Positions 42,527 to 53,001 of a stretch of DNA of 64,000 nt are shown one piece after another. The DNA comes from Mycolicibacterium sp. P9-22 (lineage in GTDB: Bacteria > Actinomycetota > Actinomycetes > Mycobacteriales > Mycobacteriaceae), in contig NZ_NPKP01000007.1 of the NCBI RefSeq assembly GCF_008329585.1, forward strand, positions 186,001 to 250,000. Reading direction: 5' to 3'. The notes beneath the pieces are model-generated. The model had not been told where the DNA came from. It did not search any database and was given only the letters and a program-made list of their open reading frames with translations. The stretch's first letter is position 1, and the number at the start of each line of letters is the position of its first letter. Made by a program: the position numbers and the translations under genes.

Positions 42527-45067
42527 ATGACAGACACCACCCTGCCCCCGGGCGACGACGGCGCAACGACCGATCGCATCGAACCGGTCGACATCCAGCA
42601 GGAGATGCAGCGCAGCTATATCGACTACGCGATGAGCGTGATCGTCGGGCGCGCACTCCCGGAGGTCCGTGACGGGCTCAAGCCGGTCCACCGCCGCGTG
42701 CTGTATGCCATGTACGACTCCGGTTTCCGGCCCGACCGCGGGCACGCGAAATCCGCGCGTTCGGTTGCCGAGACCATGGGCAACTACCACCCGCACGGTG
42801 ACTCGTCGATCTACGACACGCTGGTCCGGATGGCCCAGCCGTGGTCGCTGCGCTACCCACTTGTCGACGGCCAGGGCAACTTCGGCTCGCCGGGTAACGA
42901 TCCGCCGGCCGCCATGCGTTACACCGAGGCTCGCCTGACGCCGCTGGCCATGGAGATGCTGCGCGAAATCGACGAGGAGACAGTCGATTTCATCCCGAAC
43001 TACGACGGCCGCGTGCAGGAGCCGACCGTCCTTCCCAGCCGGTTCCCCAACCTGCTGGCCAACGGCTCGGGCGGCATCGCGGTCGGCATGGCCACGAACA
43101 TGCCGCCGCACAACCTCCGCGAGCTCGCGGAGGCCGTCTTCTGGTGCCTGGACAACTACGAGGCCGACGAGGAAGCGACGCTCGCGGCGGTGTGCGAGCG
43201 GGTCAAGGGTCCCGACTTCCCCACCTACGGTCTGATCGTCGGTTCGCAGGGCATCCACGACGCGTACACGACAGGCCGCGGTTCCATCCGCATGCGCGGT
43301 GTCGTCGAGGTCGAAGAGGACTCCCGGGGTCGCACGCTGCTGGTGATCACCGAACTGCCGTACCAGGTGAACCACGACAACTTCATCACCTCGATCGCCG
43401 ACCAGGTGCGCGACGCCAAGCTCGCCGGCATCTCCAATATCGAAGATCAGAGCTCCGACCGGGTGGGCTTGCGGATCGTCGTCGAGGTCAAGCGCGACGC
43501 CGTGGCCAAGGTGGTGCTCAACAACCTTTACAAGCACACCCAGCTGCAGACCAGCTTCGGCGCGAACATGCTGTCGATCGTCGACGGTGTGCCCCGCACG
43601 CTGCGCATCGATCAGCTGATCCGGCTGTATGTGGTGCACCAGTTGGACGTCATCGTGCGGCGGACCATCTACCGGCTGCGCAAGGCCAACGAACGCGCCC
43701 ACATCCTGCGCGGTCTGGTCAAGGCGCTCGACGCGCTCGACGAGGTCATCGCGTTGATCCGGGCGTCGGCGAATGTCGACGTCGCGCGGTCGGGCCTGAT
43801 CGAGCTGCTCGATGTCGATGAGATCCAGGCGCAGGCGATCCTGGACATGCAGCTGCGGCGCCTCGCCGCGCTCGAGCGCCAGCGCATCGTCGACGATCTC
43901 GCCAAGATCGAAGCCGAGATCGCCGACCTGGAGGACATCCTCGCCAAGCCGGAGCGGCAGCGCGCGATCGTGCACGATGAGCTGGCCGAACTCGCCGACA
44001 AGTACGGCGATGACCGGCGCACCCGGATCATCCCGGCCGACGGCGACGTCGCCGACGAGGACCTCATCGCCCGTGAAGAGGTCGTCGTCACGATCACCGA
44101 GACCGGGTACGCCAAGCGCACCAAGTCCGACCTGTACCGCAGCCAGAAGCGCGGCGGCAAGGGCGTCCAGGGCGCGGGGCTCAAGCAGGACGACATCGTC
44201 AACCACTTCTTCGTCTGCTCGACCCACGACTGGATCCTGTTCTTCACCACGCAGGGCCGGGTGTACCGGGCCAAGGCCTACGAGCTGCCGGAGGCATCCA
44301 GGACGGCGCGCGGCCAGCATGTGGCCAACCTGCTGGCGTTCCAGCCCGAGGAGCGCATCGCCCAGGTGATCCAGCTCAAGAGCTACGAGGACGCCCCGTA
44401 CCTGGTGCTGGCCACCCGCAAGGGACTGGTCAAGAAGTCCAAGCTGACCGACTTCGATTCGAACCGCTCGGGCGGCATCGTCGCGGTGAACCTCCGCGAC
44501 GGCGACGAACTCGTCGGGGCGGTGCTGTGCTCGGCCGAGGAGGACCTGTTGCTGGTCAGCGCCAAGGGCCAGTCCATCCGTTTCTCGGCGACCGATGATG
44601 CGCTGCGGCCGATGGGTCGCGCCACCTCCGGCGTGCAGGGCATGCGCTTCAACGAAGAGGACCAGCTGCTGTCACTGAACGTCGTCCGTGAGGGCACGTA
44701 CTTGCTGGTGGCGACGTCCGGCGGTTACGCCAAGCGCACCGCGATCGAGGAGTACTCGGCACAGGGTCGTGGCGGCAAGGGCATCCTCACCGTCCAGTAC
44801 GACCCCAAGCGTGGCAGTCTGGTCGGAGCGCTGATCGTCGACGATGAGACCGAGCTGTACGCCATCACCTCCGGCGGCGGTGTCATCAGGACGGCCGCTC
44901 GCCAGGTCCGCAAGGCCGGGCGCCAGACCAAGGGCGTCCGCTTGATGAACCTGGGTGAGGGCGACACACTGATTGCGATTGCGCGGAACGCCGAAGGCGG
45001 CGACGAGTCGGACGGCGAAGAGGTCGAGGGCGTCGAACCCGAAACCACCGAGCCCGACGCAACGTGA
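42527..45067 (+). CDS. gyrA: DNA gyrase subunit A
   Basis: The 846-aa subunit has the catalytic tyrosine in the A-M-R-Y-T-E-A-R-L motif and the C-terminal wrapping blades with the GyrA box Q-K-R-G-G-K-G. In the quinolone region, residue 93 is Ser in H-G-D-S-S-I-Y-D; the equivalent in M. tuberculosis is Ala90 and in E. coli Ser83. Asp97 corresponds to M. tuberculosis Asp94. No intein interrupts the gene. The tail is acidic. It forms an operon with gyrB. Confidence 0.97.
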   Translation: MTDTTLPPGDDGATTDRIEPVDIQQEMQRSYIDYAMSVIVGRALPEVRDGLKPVHRRVLYAMYDSGFRPDRGHAKSARSVAETMGNYHPHGDSSIYDTLVRMAQPWSLRYPLVDGQGNFGSPGNDPPAAMRYTEARLTPLAMEMLREIDEETVDFIPNYDGRVQEPTVLPSRFPNLLANGSGGIAVGMATNMPPHNLRELAEAVFWCLDNYEADEEATLAAVCERVKGPDFPTYGLIVGSQGIHDAYTTGRGSIRMRGVVEVEEDSRGRTLLVITELPYQVNHDNFITSIADQVRDAKLAGISNIEDQSSDRVGLRIVVEVKRDAVAKVVLNNLYKHTQLQTSFGANMLSIVDGVPRTLRIDQLIRLYVVHQLDVIVRRTIYRLRKANERAHILRGLVKALDALDEVIALIRASANVDVARSGLIELLDVDEIQAQAILDMQLRRLAALERQRIVDDLAKIEAEIADLEDILAKPERQRAIVHDELAELADKYGDDRRTRIIPADGDVADEDLIAREEVVVTITETGYAKRTKSDLYRSQKRGGKGVQGAGLKQDDIVNHFFVCSTHDWILFFTTQGRVYRAKAYELPEASRTARGQHVANLLAFQPEERIAQVIQLKSYEDAPYLVLATRKGLVKKSKLTDFDSNRSGGIVAVNLRDGDELVGAVLCSAEEDLLLVSAKGQSIRFSATDDALRPMGRATSGVQGMRFNEEDQLLSLNVVREGTYLLVATSGGYAKRTAIEEYSAQGRGGKGILTVQYDPKRGSLVGALIVDDETELYAITSGGGVIRTAARQVRKAGRQTKGVRLMNLGEGDTLIAIARNAEGGDESDGEEVEGVEPETTEPDAT

Positions 45068-45117
45068 CGCGACGCCGCTGCCATTTGTCGGCACGGCCTG
45101 AGACAAGGAGCCGCTAG

Positions 45118-46032
45118 GTGACTTCACCGAACGAGCCCGGACACCCGCGTGCGGGCGAGGGCCCCGGCAGCGCCAACGGAGCGCCTGCCGGGCCGCCGGG
45201 ACGCGCGGGCGCCGAGTCCAGCGACGTTCCGCCGTGGCAGCGCGGCCCGGCCGCCCGGGCCAACGGGCCGCGTCCCGCCGAGCAGGGGGCCCCTCCCCGG
45301 CCCGCAGAAGCGCCGCGTGGGGCCGAGGGGCCGCGTCCTCCCGAAGGGCAGCGGCCGCCCGAGGCCCAGCGACCTCCCGAAGCCCAGCGTCCTCCCGCCC
45401 GCTCCCCCGGCGCCGACGCCCGCCTCGGGCAGTTCATTGCCGGGGGGCCGAGCACGGCCAACCGGGAAACCGAGGTCGTGCCGACCCGCGCCCCGGAGCG
45501 ACCCGAGGGTCCGCGCCCGGAAGCCCGCCCGGAAAGTTACGCCAGCGAGCTCCCGGATCTGTCCGCACAGTCGCGGTCGCCGCGCGCCGCGAACGCGCCC
45601 GCGCCCGCGCCCGCCGAGCAGCGCCCGTCGGCCCCGGCAGGTCGGGTGCAGGTGGCCAAGAAATCTGCCGGCCCGCTGCGGGCGAGCATGCAGATCCGCC
45701 GGATCGACCCGTGGAGCACGCTCAAGGTCTCCCTGGTGCTCTCCGGTGCGTTGTTCTTTGTCTGGATGATCGCCGTCGCCTTCCTCTACCTGGTGCTCGG
45801 TGGAATGGGCGTGTGGACCAAGCTGAACAGCAACGTCGGCGACCTGCTGACCAGTGACAGCGGGACCGGCGGCGAACTCATCTCCAGCGGAACGATTTTC
45901 GGTGGCGCAACGCTGATCGGTCTGGTCAATATCGTGCTGCTGACGGCGATGGCGACGGCCGGTGCGTTCATCTACAACCTCATCACCGACCTTGTCGGCG
46001 GCGTCGAGGTGACCCTGGCGGATCGGGACTGA
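45118..46032 (+). CDS. DUF3566 membrane protein (Rv0007 homologue)
   Basis: The 304-aa protein has a long Pro/Arg/Gly/Ala-rich disordered N-terminus (about residues 1-180) with degenerate P-P-E-A-Q-R repeats, followed by a DUF3566 domain with two helices (about 202-228 and 258-290). It lies just after gyrA, as Rv0007 does, and starts at GTG 45118 with AAGGAGCC upstream. The function is unknown; the location near division genes is only suggestive. The tail after the last helix is short. Confidence 0.88.
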   Translation: MTSPNEPGHPRAGEGPGSANGAPAGPPGRAGAESSDVPPWQRGPAARANGPRPAEQGAPPRPAEAPRGAEGPRPPEGQRPPEAQRPPEAQRPPARSPGADARLGQFIAGGPSTANRETEVVPTRAPERPEGPRPEARPESYASELPDLSAQSRSPRAANAPAPAPAEQRPSAPAGRVQVAKKSAGPLRASMQIRRIDPWSTLKVSLVLSGALFFVWMIAVAFLYLVLGGMGVWTKLNSNVGDLLTSDSGTGGELISSGTIFGGATLIGLVNIVLLTAMATAGAFIYNLITDLVGGVEVTLADRD

Positions 46033-46098
46033 TCCTCGCGGTTTGGGCGATGGGCCGTGGTTACGGTAATCTCGTCGCTCGGCCGTAAAGGTTGTTAC

Positions 46099-46172
46099 GG
46101 GCCTATAGCTCAGGTGGTTAGAGCGCTTCGCTGATAACGAAGAGGTCGGAGGTTCGAGTCCTCCTAGGCCCA
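46099..46172 (+). tRNA. ileT: tRNA-Ile (anticodon GAT)
   Basis: The acceptor arms GGGCCTA and TAGGCCC pair fully. The anticodon loop reads CTGATAA with GAT at 46133-46135. The T-loop GTTCGAGTC is present. The 74 bases end with the discriminator A; CCA is not encoded. Position downstream of the gyrA/DUF3566 genes matches ileT. Confidence 0.97.
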
Positions 46173-46188
46173 CGGAAGGGTATGCACC

Positions 46189-46293
46189 ATGAAGCTGGTG
46201 TTGGTGGCGGTGCTGGCAGCGGCAGCGGTGATCGTGTACCGGTCCCGGCACGGTGTCGAGGTCTGGCACACCACCGAGGGCCGGCTCGCATAA
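46189..46293 (+). CDS. 34-aa membrane peptide between tRNA-Ile and tRNA-Ala (possible DLW-39 family)
   Basis: The frame reads M-K-L-V-L-V-A-V-L-A-A-A-A-V-I-V, then Y-R-S-R-H-G-V-E-V-W-H-T-T-E-G-R-L-A. One helix (about residues 3-17) is followed by a short charged tail. GGAAGGG lies eight bases upstream. Actinobacteria often encode a tiny DLW-39 family protein exactly here, between ileT and alaT. The V-E-V-W residues may be the variant of the family's D-L-W, but this is a guess. Too short to be sure from composition alone. Confidence 0.65.
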   Translation: MKLVLVAVLAAAAVIVYRSRHGVEVWHTTEGRLA

Positions 46294-46301
46294 CCCCGTA
46301 A

Positions 46302-46374
46302 GGGGCCTTAGCTCAGTTGGTAGAGCGCTGCCTTTGCAAGGCAGATGTCAGGAGTTCGAATCTCCTAGGCTCCA
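46302..46374 (+). tRNA. alaT: tRNA-Ala (anticodon TGC)
   Basis: Acceptor arms GGGGCCT and AGGCTCC pair with one G-U. The anticodon TGC is at 46335-46337 in CTTTGCAAG, and the T-loop GTTCGAATC is present. The 73 bases end with A and no CCA is encoded. Confidence 0.97.
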
Positions 46375-46434
46375 CACAAATCTCAGTCCCGCACGTGGTG
46401 TGAAACCGTTTGTGCGCCAATCTTTGCAGCGGGC

Positions 46435-46860
46435 CTAAGGCCGTGGCGTCACCTCGACGCTCGGCGGCAGCGCGGACGGCTCGGGGCGCATCGAGCGCCG
46501 CACGATGGAGAACGCCACCGCCCCGACGGCCAGCACACCCACACCGGCCGCGGCCAGCACGAGCGGGCGCGGACGCCGCTTGGCGCGCCGTGCCTCCTGG
46601 AACGCCTGCGGCAGGTTGGAGAGAACCTCCTGGGCCGCGGCGAGCTCGGTCACCACCGCCTCCTGGGCGGTCTCCAGTTCGGCGCGGAGCTTGCCGCTGC
46701 GGTACTGGTCGCGCAGCCAACCCACGGACGAGCCGACGGTGCCCGCGGTGATTCCCGCCGCTCCCCTGGTGATGTCATACGGACCCACAGTCGAGTACTT
46801 CAGGCCGCGGGCGAACCGCTCTCGGGGCGTCAACCGGGCGGTGGTCGTCTTCACACTCAT
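46435..46860 (-). CDS. cwsA: Cell wall synthesis protein CwsA (Rv0008c homologue)
   Basis: The 141-aa protein has a conserved N-terminus (L-T-P-R-E-R-F-A-R-G-L-K-Y-S), a charged helical middle (E-L-E-T-A-Q-E-A-V-V-T-E-L-A-A-A-Q) and one C-terminal helix near residues 98-120. CwsA of M. tuberculosis interacts with CrgA and Wag31 in growth and division. Position after alaT agrees with Rv0008c. ATG at 46860; ppiA is divergent, with 65 bases between. Confidence 0.9.
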   Translation of the reverse strand: MSVKTTTARLTPRERFARGLKYSTVGPYDITRGAAGITAGTVGSSVGWLRDQYRSGKLRAELETAQEAVVTELAAAQEVLSNLPQAFQEARRAKRRPRPLVLAAAGVGVLAVGAVAFSIVRRSMRPEPSALPPSVEVTPRP

Positions 46861-46925
46861 GGCCGCAAGCCTATTCGCGTGGGGCCGGAGGCGGCCGCCG
46901 AACCGCGAATGGCAGACTGGAATCC

Positions 46926-47453
46926 GTGACGAGCCCCATTCAGACAGCGACCGCGACGCTGCACACCAACCGTGGCGACATCAAGATTGCCCTGTTCGGC
47001 AACCATGCCCCCAAGACGGTCTCGAACTTCACCGGCCTGTCCAACGGCACCAAGGACTACAGCACCGAGAATGCGTCCGGCAGCACGTCGGGCCCGTTCT
47101 ACGACGGCGCGGTCTTCCACCGGGTCATCGACGGCTTCATGATCCAGGGCGGCGACCCGACCGGCACCGGCCGCGGCGGCCCGGGCTACCAGTTCGCCGA
47201 CGAGTTCCACCCGGAACTGCAGTTCGACAAGCCCTACCTGCTGGCCATGGCCAACGCCGGGCCGGGCACCAACGGGTCGCAGTTCTTCATCACCGTCGGC
47301 CCCACGCCGCACCTCAACCGCAAGCACACCATCTTCGGTGAGGTCGTCGATCCCGAGTCGCAGAAGGTCGTCGACGCCATCGCCACCACGGCGGTCGATC
47401 GCAGTGACCGGCCCACCGAGGCCGTCGTGATCGAGTCCGTCACCATTTCCTGA
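46926..47453 (+). CDS. ppiA: Peptidyl-prolyl cis-trans isomerase (cyclophilin)
   Basis: The 175-aa protein is a cyclophilin with F-H-R-V-I-D-G-F-M-I-Q-G-G-D-P, G-Y-Q-F-A-D-E-F, A-N-A-G-P-G-T-N-G-S-Q-F-F-I-T and H-T-I-F-G-E-V. The R and F of F-H-R and Q-F-F are the catalytic residues. It speeds proline isomerisation in folding; without a signal peptide it is cytosolic. The start is GTG at 46926. A strong terminator follows 15 bases after the stop. It matches Rv0009. Confidence 0.96.
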   Translation: MTSPIQTATATLHTNRGDIKIALFGNHAPKTVSNFTGLSNGTKDYSTENASGSTSGPFYDGAVFHRVIDGFMIQGGDPTGTGRGGPGYQFADEFHPELQFDKPYLLAMANAGPGTNGSQFFITVGPTPHLNRKHTIFGEVVDPESQKVVDAIATTAVDRSDRPTEAVVIESVTIS

Positions 47454-47467
47454 CGTAAATCCCTGAG

Positions 47468-47508
47468 ACGCACGTTCATCGGTTCGCCGGTGAGCGTGCG
47501 TTTTCTTT
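47468..47508 (+). terminator. Rho-independent terminator of ppiA
   Basis: ACGCACGTTCATCGG and CCGGTGAGCGTGCGT form a 15-bp RNA stem (two G-U pairs) with a TTCG tetraloop, followed by TTTTCTTT. This is the clearest intrinsic terminator in the window. Confidence 0.92.
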
Positions 47509-47550
47509 GGGATTGCCGCGGCGTGTCCGGGACAGACACGCACGCTCGCG

Positions 47551-47973
47551 CTAATGGCGGGGTGTATAGCCGGCGTCGGCGAGCGCGTCGAGCACCTGCA
47601 ACGGGTTGGTGCCCAGGTCCCATCGGGTGAACACGTACAGCCGGTCATCGGCCGTGTCGATCTCGAGCAGGCGGACCTTGCGGGCCAGTCGGCGGAACTC
47701 GGTGATCCGGATCAGGGTGATGTCGTCCTTCGCTAGCACCCGGGTACTCAGCCAGCCGCGGATCTGCAGGCCGGCTCCGGTGATTGCCAGCTTTGGGCGG
47801 GCACGCCAGGAAGCTGTTGCAAACAGCACCAACCCCAGTGCGGCAACGCCGCCCAGGACACGTCCAGGAGGGTCTGTGACCACGGTCACAGCGATGGCGG
47901 CCATCACGAGGCCGATGATCCCGATCCAGACGATGCCGATCGTCTTCGGAGCCCAACTAGTTTGCTGGTTCAC
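47551..47973 (-). CDS. PH-domain-like membrane protein (Rv0010c homologue)
   Basis: The 140-aa protein has two helices (about residues 12-32 and 40-55), then a short globular part that resembles bacterial PH-like domains (P-K-L-A-I-T-G-A-G-L-Q-I-R-G-W, and L-L-E-I-D-T-A-D-D-R-L-Y-V-F). The GTG at 47973 is chosen over an upstream ATG because the family starts close to the first helix. Its position between ppiA and crgA matches Rv0010c. The function is unknown. Confidence 0.82.
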   Translation of the reverse strand: MNQQTSWAPKTIGIVWIGIIGLVMAAIAVTVVTDPPGRVLGGVAALGLVLFATASWRARPKLAITGAGLQIRGWLSTRVLAKDDITLIRITEFRRLARKVRLLEIDTADDRLYVFTRWDLGTNPLQVLDALADAGYTPRH

Positions 47974-48125
47974 GTCAGCACACCGTTTCACCGGGGGCTT
48001 TGAAGTTATCCACAGGCGCTATCCACAATGGGGATGAATCACAACGGTGTGATTGGGTTACGACGAGGTTGCGGTGCGGGTAACGCATGGAAGCAGTTTT
48101 GAATTCAAACCGAGCCGCGTGGACG

Positions 48126-48407
48126 TCAGCGCCACCGCATGGTGAGCAACAGTCCGGTGATCATGAAGGCAAAGGCGATCGCGTAGTTCCACGGGCCCAG
48201 ATCCGCCATCCAGCCCAGCCAGGTCGGGGCGTTCAGACCGGTGGCACCCAACTGGAAGACCAACAGCCACAGCAGGCCCAGCAGCATCAGACCCACGAAC
48301 AGCACCACGAACCAGACGCTCGACGGGCCGGCCTTGACCTTGACCGGGGTCCGGCTCACCGGGTTGATGGTGAAGTCGTTCTTCTTACGGACTTTGGACT
48401 TGGGCAT
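48126..48407 (-). CDS. crgA: Cell division protein CrgA
   Basis: The 93-aa protein has the length of M. tuberculosis CrgA (Rv0011c). A basic N-terminus M-P-K-S-K-V-R-K-K is followed by a helix (about 30-51), a short outer loop with W-L-G-W-M-A-D-L-G-P-W-N-Y and a second helix (about 74-91). It is a divisome protein that binds FtsZ, FtsI, FtsQ and CwsA, the last encoded 1.3 kb away. The start is ATG at 48407. It is divergent from the DUF881 gene. Confidence 0.96.
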   Translation of the reverse strand: MPKSKVRKKNDFTINPVSRTPVKVKAGPSSVWFVVLFVGLMLLGLLWLLVFQLGATGLNAPTWLGWMADLGPWNYAIAFAFMITGLLLTMRWR

Positions 48408-48425
48408 GGTTAACCTTTGAAGACG

Positions 48426-49244
48426 ATGGAGAACGGCCGGGACTCGAACATGGAACTGAAACCTGAGCCTAACGCAGCCGCGCCCGCGGCCGGGAATTCG
48501 AATCGGCGGCGGTCGCTCTGGCGATTCGGTGTCCCCATTGTGTGTGTTTTCGCCGGACTTCTGCTGTCCACCACCCACGGTGTCTCCGGTGGCGACGAGA
48601 TCCGCCGCAGCGACTCCCCCCGCCTGGTCGACCTCGTGCGCGAAGCCGGCGCGAGCGTGGACCGACTGACCGCCCGGCGCGATGAGATGGTCTCCACGAT
48701 CGACCACCACCACGGCGGCTCCCCCGGCGCCGACGCCGCCCTGGCCGCCATCACCCGTCGTTCGGACACCCTCGCCGAGCAGGCCGGGCTGGATCCGCTG
48801 CGCGGGCCCGGCCTGGTCATCACCCTGAACGACGCTCAGCGCGACGCCGACGGCCGCTTCCCCATCGATGCCGCGCCCGACGACCTGGTGGTGCATCAGC
48901 AGGACATCCAGGCGGTGCTCAACGCGCTGTGGAGTGCCGGCGCCGAGGGCATCCAGATGCAGGACCAGCGCATCGTCGCGACATCGGCGCCCCTCTGCGT
49001 CGGCAACACCCTGCTGCTCAACGGGCGCACCTACAGCCCGCCCTATGTCATCACCGCCCTCGGCGACGTGCGGGCCATGCAGGCCGCACTGGCCGCAGCG
49101 CCGCTGGTGACCCTGTACAAGCAGTACGTGCTGCGGTTCGAACTCGGGTACTCCGAGCAGGTCCGGGCGCAGGTGGAGCTGGTGGGTCACACGGCACCGG
49201 TACGGATGCGTTATGCCAAGCCCCTCGGTCCGCTCGGATATTAG
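48426..49244 (+). CDS. DUF881 envelope protein (Rv0012 homologue)
   Basis: The 272-aa protein has an N-terminal helix (about residues 31-50) and an extracytoplasmic part. The DUF881 region carries D-L-V-V-H-Q-Q-D-I-Q-A-V-L-N-A-L-W-S-A-G-A, C-V-G-N-T-L-L-L-N-G-R and P-L-V-T-L-Y-K-Q-Y-V. These parts are nearly identical to Rv0012. The family is a single-pass membrane protein of unclear role, often beside division genes, as here. A TTG at 48417 or an ATG at 48450 are other possible starts. Confidence 0.88.
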   Translation: MENGRDSNMELKPEPNAAAPAAGNSNRRRSLWRFGVPIVCVFAGLLLSTTHGVSGGDEIRRSDSPRLVDLVREAGASVDRLTARRDEMVSTIDHHHGGSPGADAALAAITRRSDTLAEQAGLDPLRGPGLVITLNDAQRDADGRFPIDAAPDDLVVHQQDIQAVLNALWSAGAEGIQMQDQRIVATSAPLCVGNTLLLNGRTYSPPYVITALGDVRAMQAALAAAPLVTLYKQYVLRFELGYSEQVRAQVELVGHTAPVRMRYAKPLGPLGY

Positions 49245-49270
49245 AGTGCGCAGGCCAGTAGCCTGATCGC

Positions 49271-49930
49271 ATGCAGGTTCTGGTCGTCGACAACTACGAC
49301 AGCTTCGTGTTCAACCTGGTCCAGTACCTGGGCCAGCTCGGCGTCAACGCGCAGGTCTGGCGCAATGATGACGCCCGGCTGTCGGATCCGGATGCGATCG
49401 CCGCGGACTTCGACGGCATCCTGCTCTCCCCCGGCCCCGGCACCCCGGAGCGGGCCGGCGCGTCGATCGCGCTGGTGCAGGCCTGCGCGGCGGCACGCAC
49501 CCCGCTGCTCGGCGTGTGCCTCGGCCACCAGGCCATCGGGGTGGCCTTCGGCGGCACCGTCGACCGCGCTCCGGAACTGCTGCACGGTAAGACGAGCGTC
49601 GTGCACCACACCGATGCCGGTGTGCTGCAAGGACTTCCGGATCCGTTCACGGCGACCCGGTATCACTCGCTGACCATCCTGCCCGAGACCCTGCCGGATG
49701 TGCTGGAGGCCACCGGCCGCACCGACAGCGGCGTCATCATGGCGGTCCGGCACACCGAGCTGCCGATCCACGGGGTGCAGTTCCACCCAGAATCGATCCT
49801 CACCGAGGGCGGGCACCGGATGCTCGCGAACTGGCTGGGCTACTGCGGTGCGGCACCCGATGAGGGCCTGGTCCGCAAGCTGGAAACCGAGGTCGCCGAC
49901 ACGGTGCGCGCCGCGACCGCCCGGGCCTGA
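49271..49930 (+). CDS. trpG: Glutamine amidotransferase subunit (TrpG/PabA; Rv0013 homologue)
   Basis: The 219-aa protein is a class I glutamine amidotransferase with the catalytic Cys in L-G-V-C-L-G-H-Q-A-I-G and the His-Glu pair in H-G-V-Q-F-H-P-E-S-I. It supplies ammonia from glutamine to anthranilate or aminodeoxychorismate synthase; one subunit may serve both. The partner is not in this window. The convergent pknB ends ten bases downstream. Start ATG at 49271. The choice between TrpG and PabA roles is open. Confidence 0.92.
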   Translation: MQVLVVDNYDSFVFNLVQYLGQLGVNAQVWRNDDARLSDPDAIAADFDGILLSPGPGTPERAGASIALVQACAAARTPLLGVCLGHQAIGVAFGGTVDRAPELLHGKTSVVHHTDAGVLQGLPDPFTATRYHSLTILPETLPDVLEATGRTDSGVIMAVRHTELPIHGVQFHPESILTEGGHRMLANWLGYCGAAPDEGLVRKLETEVADTVRAATARA

Positions 49931-49939
49931 CTCCCGCGC

Positions 49940-51807
<1,868 letters not shown>

Positions 51808-51811
<4 letters not shown>

Positions 51812-53001
51812 GGAGTCCCACTCGGGGGTGCCTCGGGCGGCACGCCGATGACGGTGGTGCTGGTGGAGGTCTCCTGCTGGGCCGGGCGATCGCGCTTGTC
51901 CTGCGCGTTCACCACGATCAGGACCGCGATGATGATCGCCAGCGCGCCGAGCACCCCGGCGGCCCACAGCAGGGCCCGCTGTCCGGGTGAGAACGTCCGG
52001 CGCGGTGCCGGCGGGCGGTGGTTTCCGGTGGCGGCCCGTGGGCGCGACGCCGTCGGCGGGGGCCGGTATTCGGCGGCCGCTGCGGCGCGCGCCTGGGTGA
52101 CCGACGGGATGGCCGCGGGGGCGGCTCGTCCGATCGTCGGCGCGGAGTTCGGCCGCGGTGGCCGGCGCCCGGCCCGCACCGCGGCGACGGCGTCGGAGAA
52201 CGGGCCACCCGAGCGGTATCGGTGGTTGGGCTCCTTGGCCAGCGTGATCTCGATGAGCTCACGCACGTTCGGTGGCAGATCCGGCGGCAGCGGCGGCGGG
52301 GTCTCCTTGATGTGCTTCATCGCGACGGTCAGGGCGCCGTCACCGGTGAACGGGCGTTTGCCCGATACCGATTCGTAGCCGACCACACCGAGCGAGTACA
52401 CGTCGGAGGCGGCGGTGGCGTCGCGGCCGAGGGCCTGTTCCGGCGCGATGTACTGCGCGGTGCCCATCACCATGCCGGTTTGGGTGACCGGCGCGGCGTC
52501 GACGGCCTTGGCGATACCGAAATCGGTGAGCTTCACCTGGCCGGTGGGGGTGATCAGGATGTTGCCGGGTTTGACGTCGCGGTGCACCAGTCCCGCGGTG
52601 TGCGCGACCTGCAGGGCGCGGCCGGTCTGCTCGAGCATGTCCAGCGCGTGGCGCAGCGACAGCCGCCCGGTGCGTTTGATGACGGAGTTCAGCGGCTCGC
52701 CGTTGACGAGTTCCATCACGAGGTAGGCGGTGCGGCCCTCACCGGCCTCGATCTCCGTCTCGCCGTAGTCGTAGACGCTGGCGATGCCGGGGTGATTGAG
52801 CATGGCGACGGTGCGCGCCTCGGCGCGGAACCGCTCGACGAACTCGGAGTCCTCGGAGAACTCGGCCTTGAGCACCTTGATCGCGACCTGGCGGCCGAGG
52901 CGGGTGTCGAGTCCTTCCCACACCTGCCCCATACCGCCGGTGGCGATGAGACGCTGCAGCCGGTAACGGCCCGACAGCGTCACTCCCACCCGGGCCGTCA
53001 T
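51808..53001 (-). CDS. pknA: Ser/Thr protein kinase PknA
   Basis: The 397-aa protein has the kinase core with G-Q-V-W-E-G near the glycine loop, V-A-I-K-V-L, H-R-D-V-K-P-G-N-I-L and D-F-G-I-A-K, then a Pro/Arg-rich linker and one helix (about 340-363). The outer tail is short and lacks PASTA domains. It is essential in M. tuberculosis and phosphorylates division and envelope proteins with PknB. It is shorter than the 431-aa M. tuberculosis protein, mostly in the linker and tail. The start overlaps the pbpA stop (ATGA). Confidence 0.96.

Noticed and set aside
42527..45067. Intein in gyrA
   Set aside because: Some mycobacteria carry one, but this gyrA is continuous and of normal length.
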